A stretch of DNA of 64,000 nucleotides from Sediminihaliea albiluteola (GTDB taxonomy: Bacteria; Pseudomonadota; Gammaproteobacteria; Pseudomonadales; Halieaceae). Of this stretch, positions 48,660 to 58,307 are shown one piece after another; position 1 is the first letter of the stretch; every line of letters starts with the position of its first letter. The stretch lies in the NCBI RefSeq assembly GCF_014077625.1, contig NZ_JACFXU010000014.1, forward strand, positions 372,001-436,000, read 5' to 3'. A program made the translations under genes and the position numbers. The notes under the pieces are model-generated. The model did not search any database. It was not told the DNA's origin and saw nothing but the letters and a program-made list of their open reading frames with translations.

Positions 48660-49805
48660 TTAGTGGGACACCGTACGCTGCTCGGCACTGATTGCCATCA
48701 GCAAACCAAAGCCAGCCATCAAAGTGACTACGGAGGTACCACCCGCACTGACCAAAGGCAGGGGCACCCCCACCACCGGCAGCAGGCCTGCGACCATGCC
48801 CATATTAACAAAGATGTAAACGAAAAACGTTAACGTTAAGCTGCCGGCCATCATCCGCCCGTAACTACTGCGGGCCTGCAAACCAATCCAAAAGCCGCGC
48901 AGCAATAAGAGCAAATACAAGCCCATTAAAATAATTACACCACGCAGACCAAACTCTTCTCCAAGCACCGCAATAATGAAGTCGGTATGACTTTCCGGCA
49001 AAAAATCGAGCTGTGACTGGGTGCCCTTAAGCCAGCCTTTGCCATCCCAGCCCCCGGAGCCGATTGCCGTTTTTGACTGAATAATATTCCAGCCCGCACC
49101 CAGCTTATCGCTCTCCGGGTTGAGCATAGTCAGAATACGCTGCTGCTGGTACTCCTTGAGGCCGTAGACCCACACCGGCCATGCTGACAGAACGGCCAGC
49201 ACTAGCGCACCAAAGATGTAAGACCAGCCAATGCCCGCCATGAACACCACAAACAGACCACTGGCCGCAATCAATAGTGCAGTACCTAAATCGGGTTGGA
49301 TCAAAATTAAAGCCGCGGGCAAAGCAATAATCGCCAAACAGGCCAGCAAATACTTAAAACGCGGTGGCAGGGTGCGCTCGGCAAGATACCAAGCCACGGT
49401 CATCGGCACCACCAACTTCATCACCTCTGAGGGCTGAAAGCGAAAACCACCTAGGGACAGCCAACGCTGAGCGCCCTTGGCCCCGACACCGACGATATCC
49501 ACCGCTATCAACAAGCCAATACCAAAGAGGTAAAACCATGGCCCCCAGCGCTGAAAACGCTGCAGTCGAATCTGCGCGGCGAGTAGCATCACCACATAAC
49601 CAACGAGAAAAAAGCGTCCCTGCCGCAGTACCGCGCCCATATCTTGACCTGAGGCGCTGTACAACACCAGCAAGCCTAAAGCCGTTACGATTAGTAGCAA
49701 AATGAGCAGCGGTAGATCTAGATGAAAGCGCTGCCAGACACTTGGTGGGCGCGAGAGACCAGAACCGCTGGCACTGTCGGGCAGTTGACGCACATAATCA
49801 CTCAT
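48660..49805 (-). CDS. rodA: Peptidoglycan glycosyltransferase RodA
   Basis: A 381-residue SEDS-family protein with about ten membrane helices. Conserved blocks include 'GAKGAQRWLSLGGFRFQPSE', 'LIQPDLGTALLIAASGLFVV', 'KGWLKGTQSQLDFLPESHTD' (catalytic Asp near its end) and 'VVGVPLPLVSAGGTSVVTLM'. It polymerises lipid II during cell elongation with PBP2. Its start overlaps the mrdA stop by four bases, so the pair is translationally coupled. Confidence 0.97.
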   Translation of the reverse strand: MSDYVRQLPDSASGSGLSRPPSVWQRFHLDLPLLILLLIVTALGLLVLYSASGQDMGAVLRQGRFFLVGYVVMLLAAQIRLQRFQRWGPWFYLFGIGLLIAVDIVGVGAKGAQRWLSLGGFRFQPSEVMKLVVPMTVAWYLAERTLPPRFKYLLACLAIIALPAALILIQPDLGTALLIAASGLFVVFMAGIGWSYIFGALVLAVLSAWPVWVYGLKEYQQQRILTMLNPESDKLGAGWNIIQSKTAIGSGGWDGKGWLKGTQSQLDFLPESHTDFIIAVLGEEFGLRGVIILMGLYLLLLLRGFWIGLQARSSYGRMMAGSLTLTFFVYIFVNMGMVAGLLPVVGVPLPLVSAGGTSVVTLMAGFGLLMAISAEQRTVSH

Positions 49806-51676
49806 CCGCCACTCTCCCCTGCTGCCGCCAGCTCAGTGCCTGACTCATTGAGCAGCCAGGTATCAATCACCTTGCGCGCTATGGGGTAGGCAGCGCTACT
49901 GCCGCCACCGTTCTCAACAATAACCGCCACCGCAATTGTGGGCGCCTCATAGGGTGCAAAAGCGATAAATAAGCCGTGATTGCGGTGCCGCTCGGCCACA
50001 TTTTCCTCGCGATATATCTCATTTTGGGCAATACCAATGACCTGCGCGGTACCCGTCTTGCCGGCTATTTCATACTGCAAGCCCTTGGCAATACTTCGCG
50101 CCGAGCCCCGCGCGCTGTGCACTACCGCGTGCATACCCTCCTGTACCGCCTGCCAGTGCTCGGGGCTGGCCTCCACTGGCGGCAACTCTGGTGCCACTAG
50201 GGGCTGGCCATCTATGCTGCGCACCAAGCGGGGTGACCAGTGCCGGCCCTTGGTCGCCAACACCGCCGTGGACACCGCCAACTGCAAAGGGGTGGTCAAC
50301 ATATAACCCTGACCAATGCCGGCACTTAAGGTTTCACCGGGATACCAGGGCTGGTTCATGTGATCGCGCTTCCAGCGAGTTGAAGGCAGTACGCCACTGC
50401 GCTCATTGGTAGTGTCGATGCCCGAGCGCTCACCTAAGCCAAAGGGCTGCAGGTACTCATACATACCATCGATCGTCAGACGGCGCGCCAAGTCATAAAA
50501 GTACACATCACAGGATTCAGCGATGGCCATCTCCATCGCTACACGAGGTGCGTGACCGGTACCACGAATTTTTAAGATCCAGTCACGGTAACGGCGCGAG
50601 TCACCCGGCAAACGATACCAACCGGGGTCGGCCACGGTATATTCTGGCGTCACTAAGCCCGACTTTAGGCCAGCCAGTGCCATCATTGGCTTGACCGTTG
50701 ACCCCGGCGGATACTGGCCCTGTACCGCTCGATTGAACAGTGGCACATCGGGTGAATCGCGCAGGGCACTGTAGTCGGCGCTGCTAATACCATTAACAAA
50801 CAAGTTGCTGTCAAAGCCAGGGGTGGACACCAAGGCCAGCACCCCACCGGTGGCGGTATCCAAAGCCACTACCGCGCCACGCTGCTCGCCAAGCGCCTCA
50901 TAGGCGGTGCGCTGCAACTCAATATCTAAGTGCAAGGTCAAGTCGGCCCCCGGCCTGGGGTCAAAGCGCTCTAACACCCTCAGTACGCGACCATGGGCGT
51001 TGGTCTCGACGTTTTGGTAGCCCACTTCACCGTGCAAAATATCTTCGTAGTACCTTTCCACGCCGATTTTGCCAATATGGAAGGTACCGCGATAGTCACT
51101 GCTATCGAGCTCAAAGGCTTCGCGTTCGTTAATCCTGCCAACGTAGCCGATAGCGTGGGCGAAGAGTTCGCCGTGGGTATAGTAACGCTGCAACTGCGCT
51201 TCAACGGTCACGCCGGGCAAAGCGTAGCGATTCACCGCAAGCCTAGCGCGCTCTTCCTCGGTGAGACGAAAACGCAGTGGCACAGCTTCATAGGGACGGC
51301 GGCGAGCTTTTTTCTTATAAAAGCTCTCCAGGTCAGCCTCTGATATGGGCAGTAATTTCTGTAACTCCGCCAAAGTGGCATCTAGGTCTGGCACCTGTTC
51401 CACCACAATAGACAACAAATGACTGGGGCGGTTGTCTGCCAGCAGCACGCCATTGCGGTCATAGATTAGCCCGCGCTTAGGTGGCAAAGGCTGCAATTGC
51501 ACGCGATTGCGTTCAGATTGGGTGCGGTAAGTTTCGTATTCAGTAATCTGCAGGCTGTAGTAACGAACCAGGATCAGGGCTAACAAGCCAGTCACTATCA
51601 GCACCGCAGCAATAGTACGCGCAGAGTAGATCCGAGCTTCTCGGTGCGGATCTTTTAGGGCTATCGGTGGTGGCAT
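49802..51676 (-). CDS. mrdA: Penicillin-binding protein 2 (elongation transpeptidase)
   Basis: A 624-residue class B PBP: a short cytoplasmic tail, one membrane helix (~20-42), the pedestal domain, and the transpeptidase domain (~270-615). The active-site motifs are 'QYPPGSTVKPMMALAGLKSG' (SxxK), 'ESCDVYFYDLARR' (SxD in place of the usual SxN, as normal for PBP2) and 'IAGKTGTAQVIGI' (KTGT). It cross-links lateral-wall murein with RodA. It is 46 bp downstream of rlmH. Confidence 0.97.
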   Translation of the reverse strand: MPPPIALKDPHREARIYSARTIAAVLIVTGLLALILVRYYSLQITEYETYRTQSERNRVQLQPLPPKRGLIYDRNGVLLADNRPSHLLSIVVEQVPDLDATLAELQKLLPISEADLESFYKKKARRRPYEAVPLRFRLTEEERARLAVNRYALPGVTVEAQLQRYYTHGELFAHAIGYVGRINEREAFELDSSDYRGTFHIGKIGVERYYEDILHGEVGYQNVETNAHGRVLRVLERFDPRPGADLTLHLDIELQRTAYEALGEQRGAVVALDTATGGVLALVSTPGFDSNLFVNGISSADYSALRDSPDVPLFNRAVQGQYPPGSTVKPMMALAGLKSGLVTPEYTVADPGWYRLPGDSRRYRDWILKIRGTGHAPRVAMEMAIAESCDVYFYDLARRLTIDGMYEYLQPFGLGERSGIDTTNERSGVLPSTRWKRDHMNQPWYPGETLSAGIGQGYMLTTPLQLAVSTAVLATKGRHWSPRLVRSIDGQPLVAPELPPVEASPEHWQAVQEGMHAVVHSARGSARSIAKGLQYEIAGKTGTAQVIGIAQNEIYREENVAERHRNHGLFIAFAPYEAPTIAVAVIVENGGGSSAAYPIARKVIDTWLLNESGTELAAAGESGG

Positions 51677-51722
51677 TAGCTGGGGCGCCTGAATAGTGCA
51701 GCGAGCGAGGGTAGAGTGAAAA

Positions 51723-52193
51723 CTATTCGCGATGATACGGGTGGTTGACGGTAATTGTCCAAGCTCGATACAGCTGCTCGGCTAACACAATACGCACCAG
51801 AGGGTGCGGCAGAGTCAAAGCGCTCAACGACCATCGACGCTCGGCCCGCGCCAAACACTCCGCAGACAAGCCGTCAGGGCCGCCAATCAACAGGCTGTAA
51901 TTATCACCCGACATCTGCCAACTGCTGAGTTGCTGCGCCAACTCTGGCGTCGTCCAACTCCTGCCTTTGACATCCAAAGCGATCACCCGATCGCCCTGCG
52001 GCACAGCCTTGAGAATTTGCTCCCCCTCGGCCTGGCATAATTGCTCCGCTTTGGCATCCTTGCCTCTGCGGGCTAGCGGAACTTCACGCCATTGCAGGCG
52101 CAGCTCGCGGGGCAGGCGCTTGCTGTATTCGCTAACACCCTCTTCCACCCAAGCGGGCATTCGCCCGCCGACGGCAACAATAGTAAGGCGCAT
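51723..52193 (-). CDS. rlmH: 23S rRNA (pseudouridine-1915-N3)-methyltransferase
   Basis: A 156-residue SPOUT-class methyltransferase that acts on position 1915 in helix 69 of assembled 70S ribosomes. It has the SAM-binding knot 'YSLLIGGPDGLSAECLARAE' and the invariant tail 'WTITVNHPYHRE'. The length is typical (155 in E. coli). It overlaps the rsfS stop by one base. Together these two genes give a ribosome-maturation step inside a cell-wall cluster, as in Pseudomonas. Confidence 0.97.
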   Translation of the reverse strand: MRLTIVAVGGRMPAWVEEGVSEYSKRLPRELRLQWREVPLARRGKDAKAEQLCQAEGEQILKAVPQGDRVIALDVKGRSWTTPELAQQLSSWQMSGDNYSLLIGGPDGLSAECLARAERRWSLSALTLPHPLVRIVLAEQLYRAWTITVNHPYHRE

Positions 52194-52528
52194 TAATCTC
52201 GCGTCGCGGGCTTGGCCCAGAGGCGCTCCAAGTCGTAAAGTTCACGCGTTGCCGGCAGCATGACATGAACCACTATGTCACCAAAGTCGACCAGCACCCA
52301 CTCGCCAACATCATCACCTTCCACCCCAATCGGCCGCGCACCTTCCTTTTTGGCTTCCATGCAGACGTTATTGGCCAGTGATTTCACATGGCGGTTGGAT
52401 GTACCACTGGTAATTACCAGATAATCCATGACATCGGTCAGCTCACTGACGTCCATCACCACCGTGTTAACGGCCTTCAGGTCATCCAGTGCGTTTTCGA
52501 TAATGGCTTTAAGTTGATCAGCTTCCAT
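52193..52528 (-). CDS. rsfS: Ribosome silencing factor RsfS
   Basis: A 111-residue Iojap/RsfS protein ('IENALDDLKAVNTVVMDVSE', 'YLVITSGTSNRHVKSLANNV', 'WVLVDFGDIVVHVMLPATRE'). It binds uL14 and stops subunit joining in stationary phase. Its start lies inside the end of nadD (11-bp overlap), and the neighbouring rlmH starts at its stop codon. Confidence 0.97.
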   Translation of the reverse strand: MEADQLKAIIENALDDLKAVNTVVMDVSELTDVMDYLVITSGTSNRHVKSLANNVCMEAKKEGARPIGVEGDDVGEWVLVDFGDIVVHVMLPATRELYDLERLWAKPATRD

Positions 52529-53228
52529 TCAGGCTTCCAGGGGGTTGTTCGGCGGGCTCACTTTGAGCGCCCACGCGTTGATAAAGTTGATGGTGTTCAA
52601 TATAGCTCAGTACCGGCTCCGGCAGCAGGTAGCGCACCGAGCGCCCCGCCGCTAATAGCGCCCGGATTTCTGTCGAGGAGATATCCAGCGGACGCAATTC
52701 TTCTACCAATACGCAGCCATTCGGAGCACTCCGTAGTGAGGCGCGATCAGTGCTGCGGTGCTGCTTGAGCCAATCGGCAATCACTCCCTGCTGCGGTAGC
52801 TCCCAGCCAGGCCGAGCGATAACAACTATGTGGGCCAAGCCCAGTAAATCTTGCCAGCGGTGCCAGCTATCTAAGTGCAGTAAGGCATCAAAGCCTAAAA
52901 TTAGGCAAAGACTGCGCTGCGGCCCCAGCTCGCCGCGTATTTCAGCTAGCGAATCCACGGTATAAGAGGGCCCACTACGCTCTAATTCGCGGCGATCGCA
53001 TTGTAATCGGGGTTCGTCGCGCAACGCCAAGTCGACCATCGCCGCACGGTCTTGTGCACTGCACTCAGGTGCTTCGCGATGCGGCGGAACAGCGCAGGGC
53101 ATGAGCCGCAAGCTCGCCAGCTGCAAACGCTCCAGCACTTCTACTGCCGAACGCAGATGGCCTAGATGTACCGGGTTAAAGGTTCCGCCTAATACACCTA
53201 CAGGGCCGGGTGCAGCCGAGGGCATCAA
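52518..53228 (-). CDS. nadD: Nicotinate-nucleotide adenylyltransferase
   Basis: A 236-residue nucleotidyltransferase of NAD synthesis. It has the phosphate-binding '[20 protein letters not shown]' (GxFxPxHxGH), the adenylate loop '[20 protein letters not shown]' (ISSTxIR), and the usual C-terminal '[15 protein letters not shown]'. An extra ~15-residue polar tail follows. It overlaps proA by four bases upstream and rsfS downstream. Confidence 0.96.
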   Translation of the reverse strand: MMPSAAPGPVGVLGGTFNPVHLGHLRSAVEVLERLQLASLRLMPCAVPPHREAPECSAQDRAAMVDLALRDEPRLQCDRRELERSGPSYTVDSLAEIRGELGPQRSLCLILGFDALLHLDSWHRWQDLLGLAHIVVIARPGWELPQQGVIADWLKQHRSTDRASLRSAPNGCVLVEELRPLDISSTEIRALLAAGRSVRYLLPEPVLSYIEHHQLYQRVGAQSEPAEQPPGSLNGS

Positions 53229-54481
53229 GAGCGGACCTGCCCCTCGCCAAATACCACATATTTCTGCGAGGTCAGGCCTTCTAATCCCACTGGGCCACGG
53301 GCGTGCAGCTTGTCAGTGGAAATACCAATTTCCGCACCGAGACCATACTCAAAGCCATCAGCAAAGCGCGTGGAGGCATTGATCATAACCGAGGCTGAGT
53401 CAACTTCCCGCAGGAAACGCATCGCCCGGCCATGATCTCGCGTGACAATGCTATCAGTATGCTGAGAGCCATAGCGATTGATATGGGCTATGGCCTCATC
53501 CAAACCGGCCACAACCTTTAGGGCTAATACAGGAGCCAAATACTCCTCGTACCAATCTTGCTCGCTGGCTGCGGCAATTTGCGGCACGATAGCCTGAGCC
53601 TGTTCGCAGCCTCGCAGCTCAACGCCGGCGGCGGCGTAGGCCTCAGCCAAACGCGGCAGCACTTCAGGAGCTTCGCTGAGCGCCACCAACAGCGTTTCCA
53701 TGGTATTGCAGGTACCGTAGCGATGAGTCTTAGCATTCATGGCAATGGCACTGGCCATACCGAGGTCGGCACCCTCATCGATGTATACATGGCATACGCC
53801 ATCGAGGTGCTTGATCACCGGCACGAGCGCCTCGCGACTAATACGCTCAATCAGGCTCTTACCACCACGGGGCACAATCACATCCACATAGTCTGGCATG
53901 GTAATCAGCTGCCCCACTGCCGCGCGATCGGCGGTTTCAATAACCTGCACCGCGGTTTCAGGCAAGCCAGCAGCGCGCAAGCCTTCAGCTAGGCAAGCAG
54001 CGATGGCACAGTTGGAAGCTAAGGCCTCAGAGCCGCCGCGCAGGATAGTCGCGTTACCGGATTTAAGGCACAAACTTGCGGCCTCGACTGTGACATTGGG
54101 ACGGGATTCGTAAATGATGCCAACCACCCCCAGTGGCACACGCATTTTGCCCACCTGAATCCCACTGGGCATGGTGTTCATATTAGTGATGCTACCGACG
54201 GGATCCGGCAGTGCTGCCACTTGGCTGAGCCCCTCGAGCATGGTATCGATAGTGGCTGGGGTCAGCTCAAGACGATCGAGCAAGGGTGCATCTAAACCAT
54301 TATCTCGACCGCGCTGTAAATCCCTGGCATTGGCCTCGGCAAGCGCCTCGCGGGCAGCATCTAAAGCATCCCGGGCGGCCAGCAAAGCCTTGTTGCGCTG
54401 CGCCGTTGAAGAAGCGGCTACCTGCGTTGCTGCCTGGCGCGCTGCGCGCCCGACAGTTTTCATGTACTGCTCTACATCCAT
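53225..54481 (-). CDS. proA: Gamma-glutamyl phosphate reductase
   Basis: A 418-residue aldehyde-dehydrogenase-fold enzyme, the second step of proline synthesis. The catalytic cysteine lies in '[20 protein letters not shown]'. Other conserved blocks are '[20 protein letters not shown]', '[20 protein letters not shown]' and '[20 protein letters not shown]'. It is the first gene of the leftward proA-nadD-rsfS-rlmH-mrdA-rodA-mltB-rlpA-dacA-ybeD-lipB-rlmA row. proB is not in the window. Confidence 0.97.
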   Translation of the reverse strand: MDVEQYMKTVGRAARQAATQVAASSTAQRNKALLAARDALDAAREALAEANARDLQRGRDNGLDAPLLDRLELTPATIDTMLEGLSQVAALPDPVGSITNMNTMPSGIQVGKMRVPLGVVGIIYESRPNVTVEAASLCLKSGNATILRGGSEALASNCAIAACLAEGLRAAGLPETAVQVIETADRAAVGQLITMPDYVDVIVPRGGKSLIERISREALVPVIKHLDGVCHVYIDEGADLGMASAIAMNAKTHRYGTCNTMETLLVALSEAPEVLPRLAEAYAAAGVELRGCEQAQAIVPQIAAASEQDWYEEYLAPVLALKVVAGLDEAIAHINRYGSQHTDSIVTRDHGRAMRFLREVDSASVMINASTRFADGFEYGLGAEIGISTDKLHARGPVGLEGLTSQKYVVFGEGQVRS

Positions 54482-54681
54482 TGCTATATATCTAAGTACC
54501 TAAAAGTGCGTGGCATTATACCTGATAGCGCAGCGACAGTCGCGAGACATAGATGTCAACGCTTTATGGCAAATAGCGCAAGAGCCTCAGCCTGCAGGCG
54601 GCGCCAAGTCACTGAGCAAGCGGCGAGTATAAGCGGCTGATTTTGCGCATCTCCAGCCCTGTAAACACTGGCTACACAAGC

Positions 54682-54712
54682 AAAAAAAACGCGGGCCGAA
54701 GCCCGCGTTTTG
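54682..54712 (-). terminator. Rho-independent terminator after the peroxiredoxin gene
   Basis: A 9-bp stem (AACGCGGGC / GCCCGCGTT, with a TTCG loop on the minus strand; arms 54688-54696 and 54701-54709) is followed on the minus strand by a run of eight U. It ends the leftward peroxiredoxin transcript. Confidence 0.93.
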
Positions 54713-54734
54713 CTAACAACTAAAGTGCGCGAAA

Positions 54735-55337
54735 TTACAGCGCGTCAGCATTCTCTGACAGGTAGGCAGCAACACCGTCTGGTGATGCGTTCATACCTTT
54801 ATCGCCTTTGTTCCAGCCTGCAGGGCAAACTTCGCCGTGCTCTTCATGGAACTGCAGCGCCTCAACCAGACGAATCAGCTCGTCGATGTTACGGCCCAGC
54901 GGCAGGTCGTTAACCAGCTGCGAGCGGACTACACCTTCTTTGTCGATCAAGAAAGCGCCGCGGAAAGCTACACCGCCGTCGCTCTGCACATCGTAAGCTC
55001 GTGCGATGTCGTGACGTACGTCAGCTGCCATTACATAAGATACTTCACCAATACCGCCTTTGTTGATCGGCGTGTTGCGCCAGGCGTTGTGAGTGAACTG
55101 CGAGTCAATCGACACGGCAACGACTTCAACGCCCAACTCGCGGAATTTGTCCATGCGGTGCTCCAGAGCAATCAGCTCCGAAGGGCAGACAAAAGTAAAG
55201 TCCAGTGGGTAGAAAAAGATCAGGCCGTATTTACCAGCCATCTGCTCAGAACGCTTGTAAGAATCAACAATCTCACCATTGCCCATTACTGCAGCCACAT
55301 CAAAATCTGGGGCCGGCTTTCCTACTAATACACCCAT
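54735..55337 (-). CDS. Typical 2-Cys peroxiredoxin (AhpC/Prx1 family)
   Basis: A 200-residue peroxidase. The peroxidatic cysteine is Cys-51 in 'YPLDFTFVCPSELIALEHRM'. The resolving cysteine is Cys-171 in 'HEEHGEVCPAGWNKGDKGMN'. The GG(I/L)G and YF-type motifs that make some forms sensitive to over-oxidation are partly present ('NKGGIGEVSYVMAADV'). It reduces H2O2, organic peroxides and peroxynitrite. It is monocistronic, with GGAG upstream and a strong terminator behind. No ahpF is nearby, so thioredoxin is the likely reductant. Confidence 0.96.
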   Translation of the reverse strand: MGVLVGKPAPDFDVAAVMGNGEIVDSYKRSEQMAGKYGLIFFYPLDFTFVCPSELIALEHRMDKFRELGVEVVAVSIDSQFTHNAWRNTPINKGGIGEVSYVMAADVRHDIARAYDVQSDGGVAFRGAFLIDKEGVVRSQLVNDLPLGRNIDELIRLVEALQFHEEHGEVCPAGWNKGDKGMNASPDGVAAYLSENADAL

Positions 55338-55542
55338 GTTTAATCTCCATTAAGTAGAGGGTAAAAAAACACCCGATCAACATCGGATAGACTAGATCAA
55401 CATATTACACAGGCCGAGCGCTGGGGGCCATTTCAATTAGTGTTGCTGAGAGAAGTTTTTAAGCACAGTAATCAGCAAAGGCTCGAAGCGCGCCTGAAAA
55501 TCACAGGCCTTATCATAGCGTAAATTGCCGCCAAACGCTATT

Positions 55543-55561
55543 GACAATGATTCTCATTCAG
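55543..55561. promoter_or_regulatory. Probable Fur box upstream of bfd-bfr
   Basis: GACAATGATTCTCATTCAG matches about 13 of 19 positions of the Fur consensus, including the core AATGAT-n-n-TCATT palindrome. It lies 47-65 bp before the likely bfd start, where a promoter would be. Iron-loaded Fur would then repress bfd, and perhaps bfr, in iron-replete cells. Confidence 0.75.
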
Positions 55562-55607
55562 CTTAACTTGCCAGCTCTGAACAGCACAGAGGATGGCAGC
55601 GCACACT

Positions 55608-55814
55608 ATGTACGTCTGTATTTGCAAGGGAATCACCGATACTCAGATCCGCGCTGCCGTGCAAGAGGGCGCCAGCAGCATTCGCGATATACGCAACAAC
55701 CTAGGAGTTGCCAGCCAGTGCGGTAAATGCGGCATCATGGCGCGCGAGATTGTTCGCGAATCACTAAACAGTTTGACTAGTAATGAGCAAGAACTGTTTT
55801 ACGCCATCAGCTAA
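55608..55814 (+). CDS. bfd: Bacterioferritin-associated ferredoxin
   Basis: 68 residues from the ATG at 55608 ('MYVCICKGITDTQIRAAVQE'), the usual family start. An ATG five codons upstream is also possible and sits right behind GAGG. The [2Fe-2S] ligands are CIC near the N-terminus (Cys-4, Cys-6) and CGKC at ~38-41. Bfd docks on bacterioferritin and reduces its core to release iron. It lies behind a Fur box and 144 bp before bfr. Confidence 0.93.
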   Translation: MYVCICKGITDTQIRAAVQEGASSIRDIRNNLGVASQCGKCGIMAREIVRESLNSLTSNEQELFYAIS

Positions 55815-55958
55815 GGACTCATAGCAAGCAGCCACAAGGCGTACCGCAACCCCACTCCTACCCCGCTTGTAGCTCATCAACAGAGCCAAATGCTGGTTTG
55901 ACAGACAAGCCGGCATGGACGACTCTTTAAACACCTACACTGAGCAGAGAACTCCGCG

Positions 55959-56441
55959 ATGAAAGGTGACGCAAAGGTTATAGAGCACTTGAACAAGGTG
56001 CTCGGCAACGAACTGGTGGCGATCAACCAGTATTTTCTGCATGCCCGCATGTACAAGGACTGGGGCCTCAAAGAGCTGGCCGACCACGAGTACCACGAGT
56101 CGATCGATGAAATGAAGCACGCCGACCAGCTGATCGAGCGCATTCTTTTTCTAGAGGGTCTACCCAACCTGCAAGATCTGGGTAAGCTGATGATCGGTGA
56201 AAACACCCAAGAAATGCTAGCCTGCGACCTTAAACTGGAGCAGCGAGCTCACCAGGACCTAAAAGAAGCCATTAGCTACTGTGAGTCAGTGAGCGACTTT
56301 GTATCGCGCGAATTGTTCGTAAGCATTATGGAGTCAGAGGAAGAACATATCGACTGGCTGGAAACTCAACTCAGCCTGATCGATAAGCTTGGGCTGCCAA
56401 ACTACCTGCAAAGCGCCATGCAGAGCATCAAAGCTGAATAG
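55959..56441 (+). CDS. bfr: Bacterioferritin
   Basis: A 160-residue four-helix ferritin. The heme ligand Met-52 and ferroxidase residues Glu-18, Glu-51 and His-54 are all in register ('[20 protein letters not shown]', '[20 protein letters not shown]'), and '[17 protein letters not shown]' completes the site. It makes 24-mer shells that store iron. It is downstream of bfd in the same direction, so storage and release genes are paired. It converges on grxD. Confidence 0.97.
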   Translation: MKGDAKVIEHLNKVLGNELVAINQYFLHARMYKDWGLKELADHEYHESIDEMKHADQLIERILFLEGLPNLQDLGKLMIGENTQEMLACDLKLEQRAHQDLKEAISYCESVSDFVSRELFVSIMESEEEHIDWLETQLSLIDKLGLPNYLQSAMQSIKAE

Positions 56442-56499
56442 TAAAGCTCTGCTGCCCGCACAACTCTATCGATGGGCGGGCGGCAGCGAAGCGGCGACT

Positions 56500-56847
56500 T
56501 TAGGCCTGCTGTTTAGCAGCAGAAGCAGCTGCAGCTTCTTTAATTAAGGTTTGCAGCTCACCACTTTCAGACATCTCCATCACTATGTCACAGCCGCCAA
56601 TCAACTCACCTTCAACCCACAACTGAGGGAAGGTAGGCCAGTTAGCATACTTTGGCAGGTTAGCGCGCACATCGGGGTTGCTCAGTACGTCGACATAGGC
56701 AAAACGCTCACCACAGGCCATCACTGCCTGGACAGTCTGAGCAGAAAACCCACACTGCGGCTGGTTTGGAGAGCCTTTCATGTACAGCAAAATGCTGTTG
56801 TTCTCGATCTGTTCTTTAATCGTGTCAATAATATCCATAGAGGTCAC
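56500..56847 (-). CDS. grxD: Monothiol glutaredoxin (Grx4 type)
   Basis: A 115-residue single-domain CGFS glutaredoxin: 'ILLYMKGSPNQPQCGFSAQT', 'NWPTFPQLWVEGELIGGCDI'. These bind a [2Fe-2S] cluster with glutathione and hand it to Fe-S proteins, often with BolA. It has an Ala-rich tail. It converges on bfr and is divergent from argD across 213 bp. Confidence 0.96.
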   Translation of the reverse strand: MTSMDIIDTIKEQIENNSILLYMKGSPNQPQCGFSAQTVQAVMACGERFAYVDVLSNPDVRANLPKYANWPTFPQLWVEGELIGGCDIVMEMSESGELQTLIKEAAAASAAKQQA

Positions 56848-56975
56848 TTATCCTATCGGGGCGGGCCCGCTATTAAGGGTGATGAAAACGGTTTAACGGC
56901 GCGCAGTTTACCTTAATTTGATCTGCATTTCCGAGCGGAGTTCCACCAAGAGCAGCTACAGACAGTGCTTGACGA

Positions 56976-57004
56976 TTGCCTGAAAGCCGCTTTGTGGCTA
57001 TAGT
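56976..57004 (+). promoter_or_regulatory. Candidate sigma-70 promoter of argD
   Basis: TTGCCT (56976-56981), a 17-bp spacer and TATAGT (56999-57004) make a fair sigma-70 promoter in the grxD-argD gap. Transcription would begin near 57011, immediately before the terminator-like hairpin at 57018. Confidence 0.45.
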
Positions 57005-57017
57005 AAATCCCCTTCCA

Positions 57018-57040
57018 GGCAGCCCTGCGCTGCCTTTTTT
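57018..57040 (+). terminator. Terminator-like hairpin in the argD leader
   Basis: GGCAGC (57018-57023), loop CCTGC, GCTGCC (57029-57034), then six T (57035-57040). This is a plus-strand Rho-independent terminator shape ending 20 bp before the argD start codon. There is no plus-strand gene upstream to terminate, because grxD runs leftward, so it lies in the argD leader and may be an attenuator or 5' stabilising hairpin. Confidence 0.7.
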
Positions 57041-57060
57041 CGTTCAAAGAGGAACCGAAA

Positions 57061-58263
57061 GTGGCCCTGCCCGAAAACTCGCCCAACGCCAAAGCGGCTT
57101 CTGCCGTCATGCCAACTTACGCTCGACTGCCAGTCACCTTCAGCCACGGGGAAGGCGTCTATCTCTTTGACAGCCAAGGTCGGCGCTATCTCGACGGCAT
57201 TTCAGGCATTGGCGTTAACGGCTTAGGGCACGCCCACCCAGCAATCACTGCCGCCATTAACGAGCAAGCTGGTCGCTTGATTCATACTTCCAACTTGTAC
57301 CAGATCGCCGAGCAAGAGCAACTGGCCTCCGCGCTCTGTGAAGTTGCGGGCATGGAAACCTGCTTCTTTGGCAACTCTGGCGCCGAGGCCAATGAGGCAG
57401 CCCTAAAACTAGCTCGCCTCTATGGCCACCAGCGCGGCATCAGCAAGCCCGCTATCGTAGTGATGGAGCGCTCATTCCACGGGCGTACTCTGGCGACACT
57501 GAGCGCCACTGGCAACCGTAAAATTCAAGCCGGCTTTGACCCCTTAGTTAGCGGTTTTGTACGCGCCCCGCTCAACGACCTCACGGCGATTGAGCAAATT
57601 GCTAACAACAATCCCAGCGTAGTGGCGGTGCTGGTGGAGCCAATTCAAGGCGAGGGCGGCGTGCGCATCGCCGACACGGCCTATTTACAGGCTCTCAGTG
57701 AGCTGTGCCAGCAGCGCCAATGGCTCCTCATGCTCGATGAAGTGCAGACAGGTAATGGCCGCACCGGCAGCTACTTTGCCTACCAGCAATTGGGCTTTAT
57801 GCCCGATGTCGTTACCACGGCCAAGGGACTAGGAAATGGGCTGCCCATCGCTGCCTGCCTAGCACGCGGCGCGGCTGCCAAGGTCTTCTCGACGGGCCAC
57901 CACGGCTCAACCTATGGCGGCAACCCACTGGCCTGCCGCGTAGGCTCTGCTGTACTTGAGACGATCATTAAAGACGAGCTCTGTGCGCAGGCCATCAGCC
58001 GCGGTGAGCAGTTGCGCGAGACCCTGGCCAAGGAGCTAGCCGGTGATAAGCGAGTGGTCGATATTCGTGGTCGAGGTTTAATGATCGGAATTGAGCTGAG
58101 CAGCGATTGTAGTGCACTGGTTGCACGCGCATTAGATCAAGGGCTATTAATCAACGTTACTGCGGCAAATACTATTCGCCTGTTGCCACCGCTAATTATT
58201 AGCGAAGCACAGACGGACGAACTCGCTAAGGCAGTCGTTAAACTGATCCAGTCCCTGGACTGA
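57061..58263 (+). CDS. argD: Acetylornithine (or succinylornithine) aminotransferase
   Basis: 400 residues from a GTG at 57061, with AGAGGA upstream. It is a class-III PLP aminotransferase: '[20 protein letters not shown]', '[20 protein letters not shown]', '[20 protein letters not shown]', and the PLP lysine in '[20 protein letters not shown]'. The position directly before argF supports N-acetylornithine as substrate. Such enzymes also often serve succinyldiaminopimelate in lysine synthesis. The gap to argF is 44 bp. Confidence 0.95.
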   Translation: MALPENSPNAKAASAVMPTYARLPVTFSHGEGVYLFDSQGRRYLDGISGIGVNGLGHAHPAITAAINEQAGRLIHTSNLYQIAEQEQLASALCEVAGMETCFFGNSGAEANEAALKLARLYGHQRGISKPAIVVMERSFHGRTLATLSATGNRKIQAGFDPLVSGFVRAPLNDLTAIEQIANNNPSVVAVLVEPIQGEGGVRIADTAYLQALSELCQQRQWLLMLDEVQTGNGRTGSYFAYQQLGFMPDVVTTAKGLGNGLPIAACLARGAAAKVFSTGHHGSTYGGNPLACRVGSAVLETIIKDELCAQAISRGEQLRETLAKELAGDKRVVDIRGRGLMIGIELSSDCSALVARALDQGLLINVTAANTIRLLPPLIISEAQTDELAKAVVKLIQSLD

Positions 58264-58307
58264 AGCAGCGCCTGCACCGACGAACAGAACGCTTAGAGAC
58301 CATAACC

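Noticed and set aside
56442-56499. GC-rich hairpin between bfr and grxD
   Set aside because: The stem (GCTGCC...GGCAGC) has internal mismatches and no T run on either strand, so I did not call a terminator.
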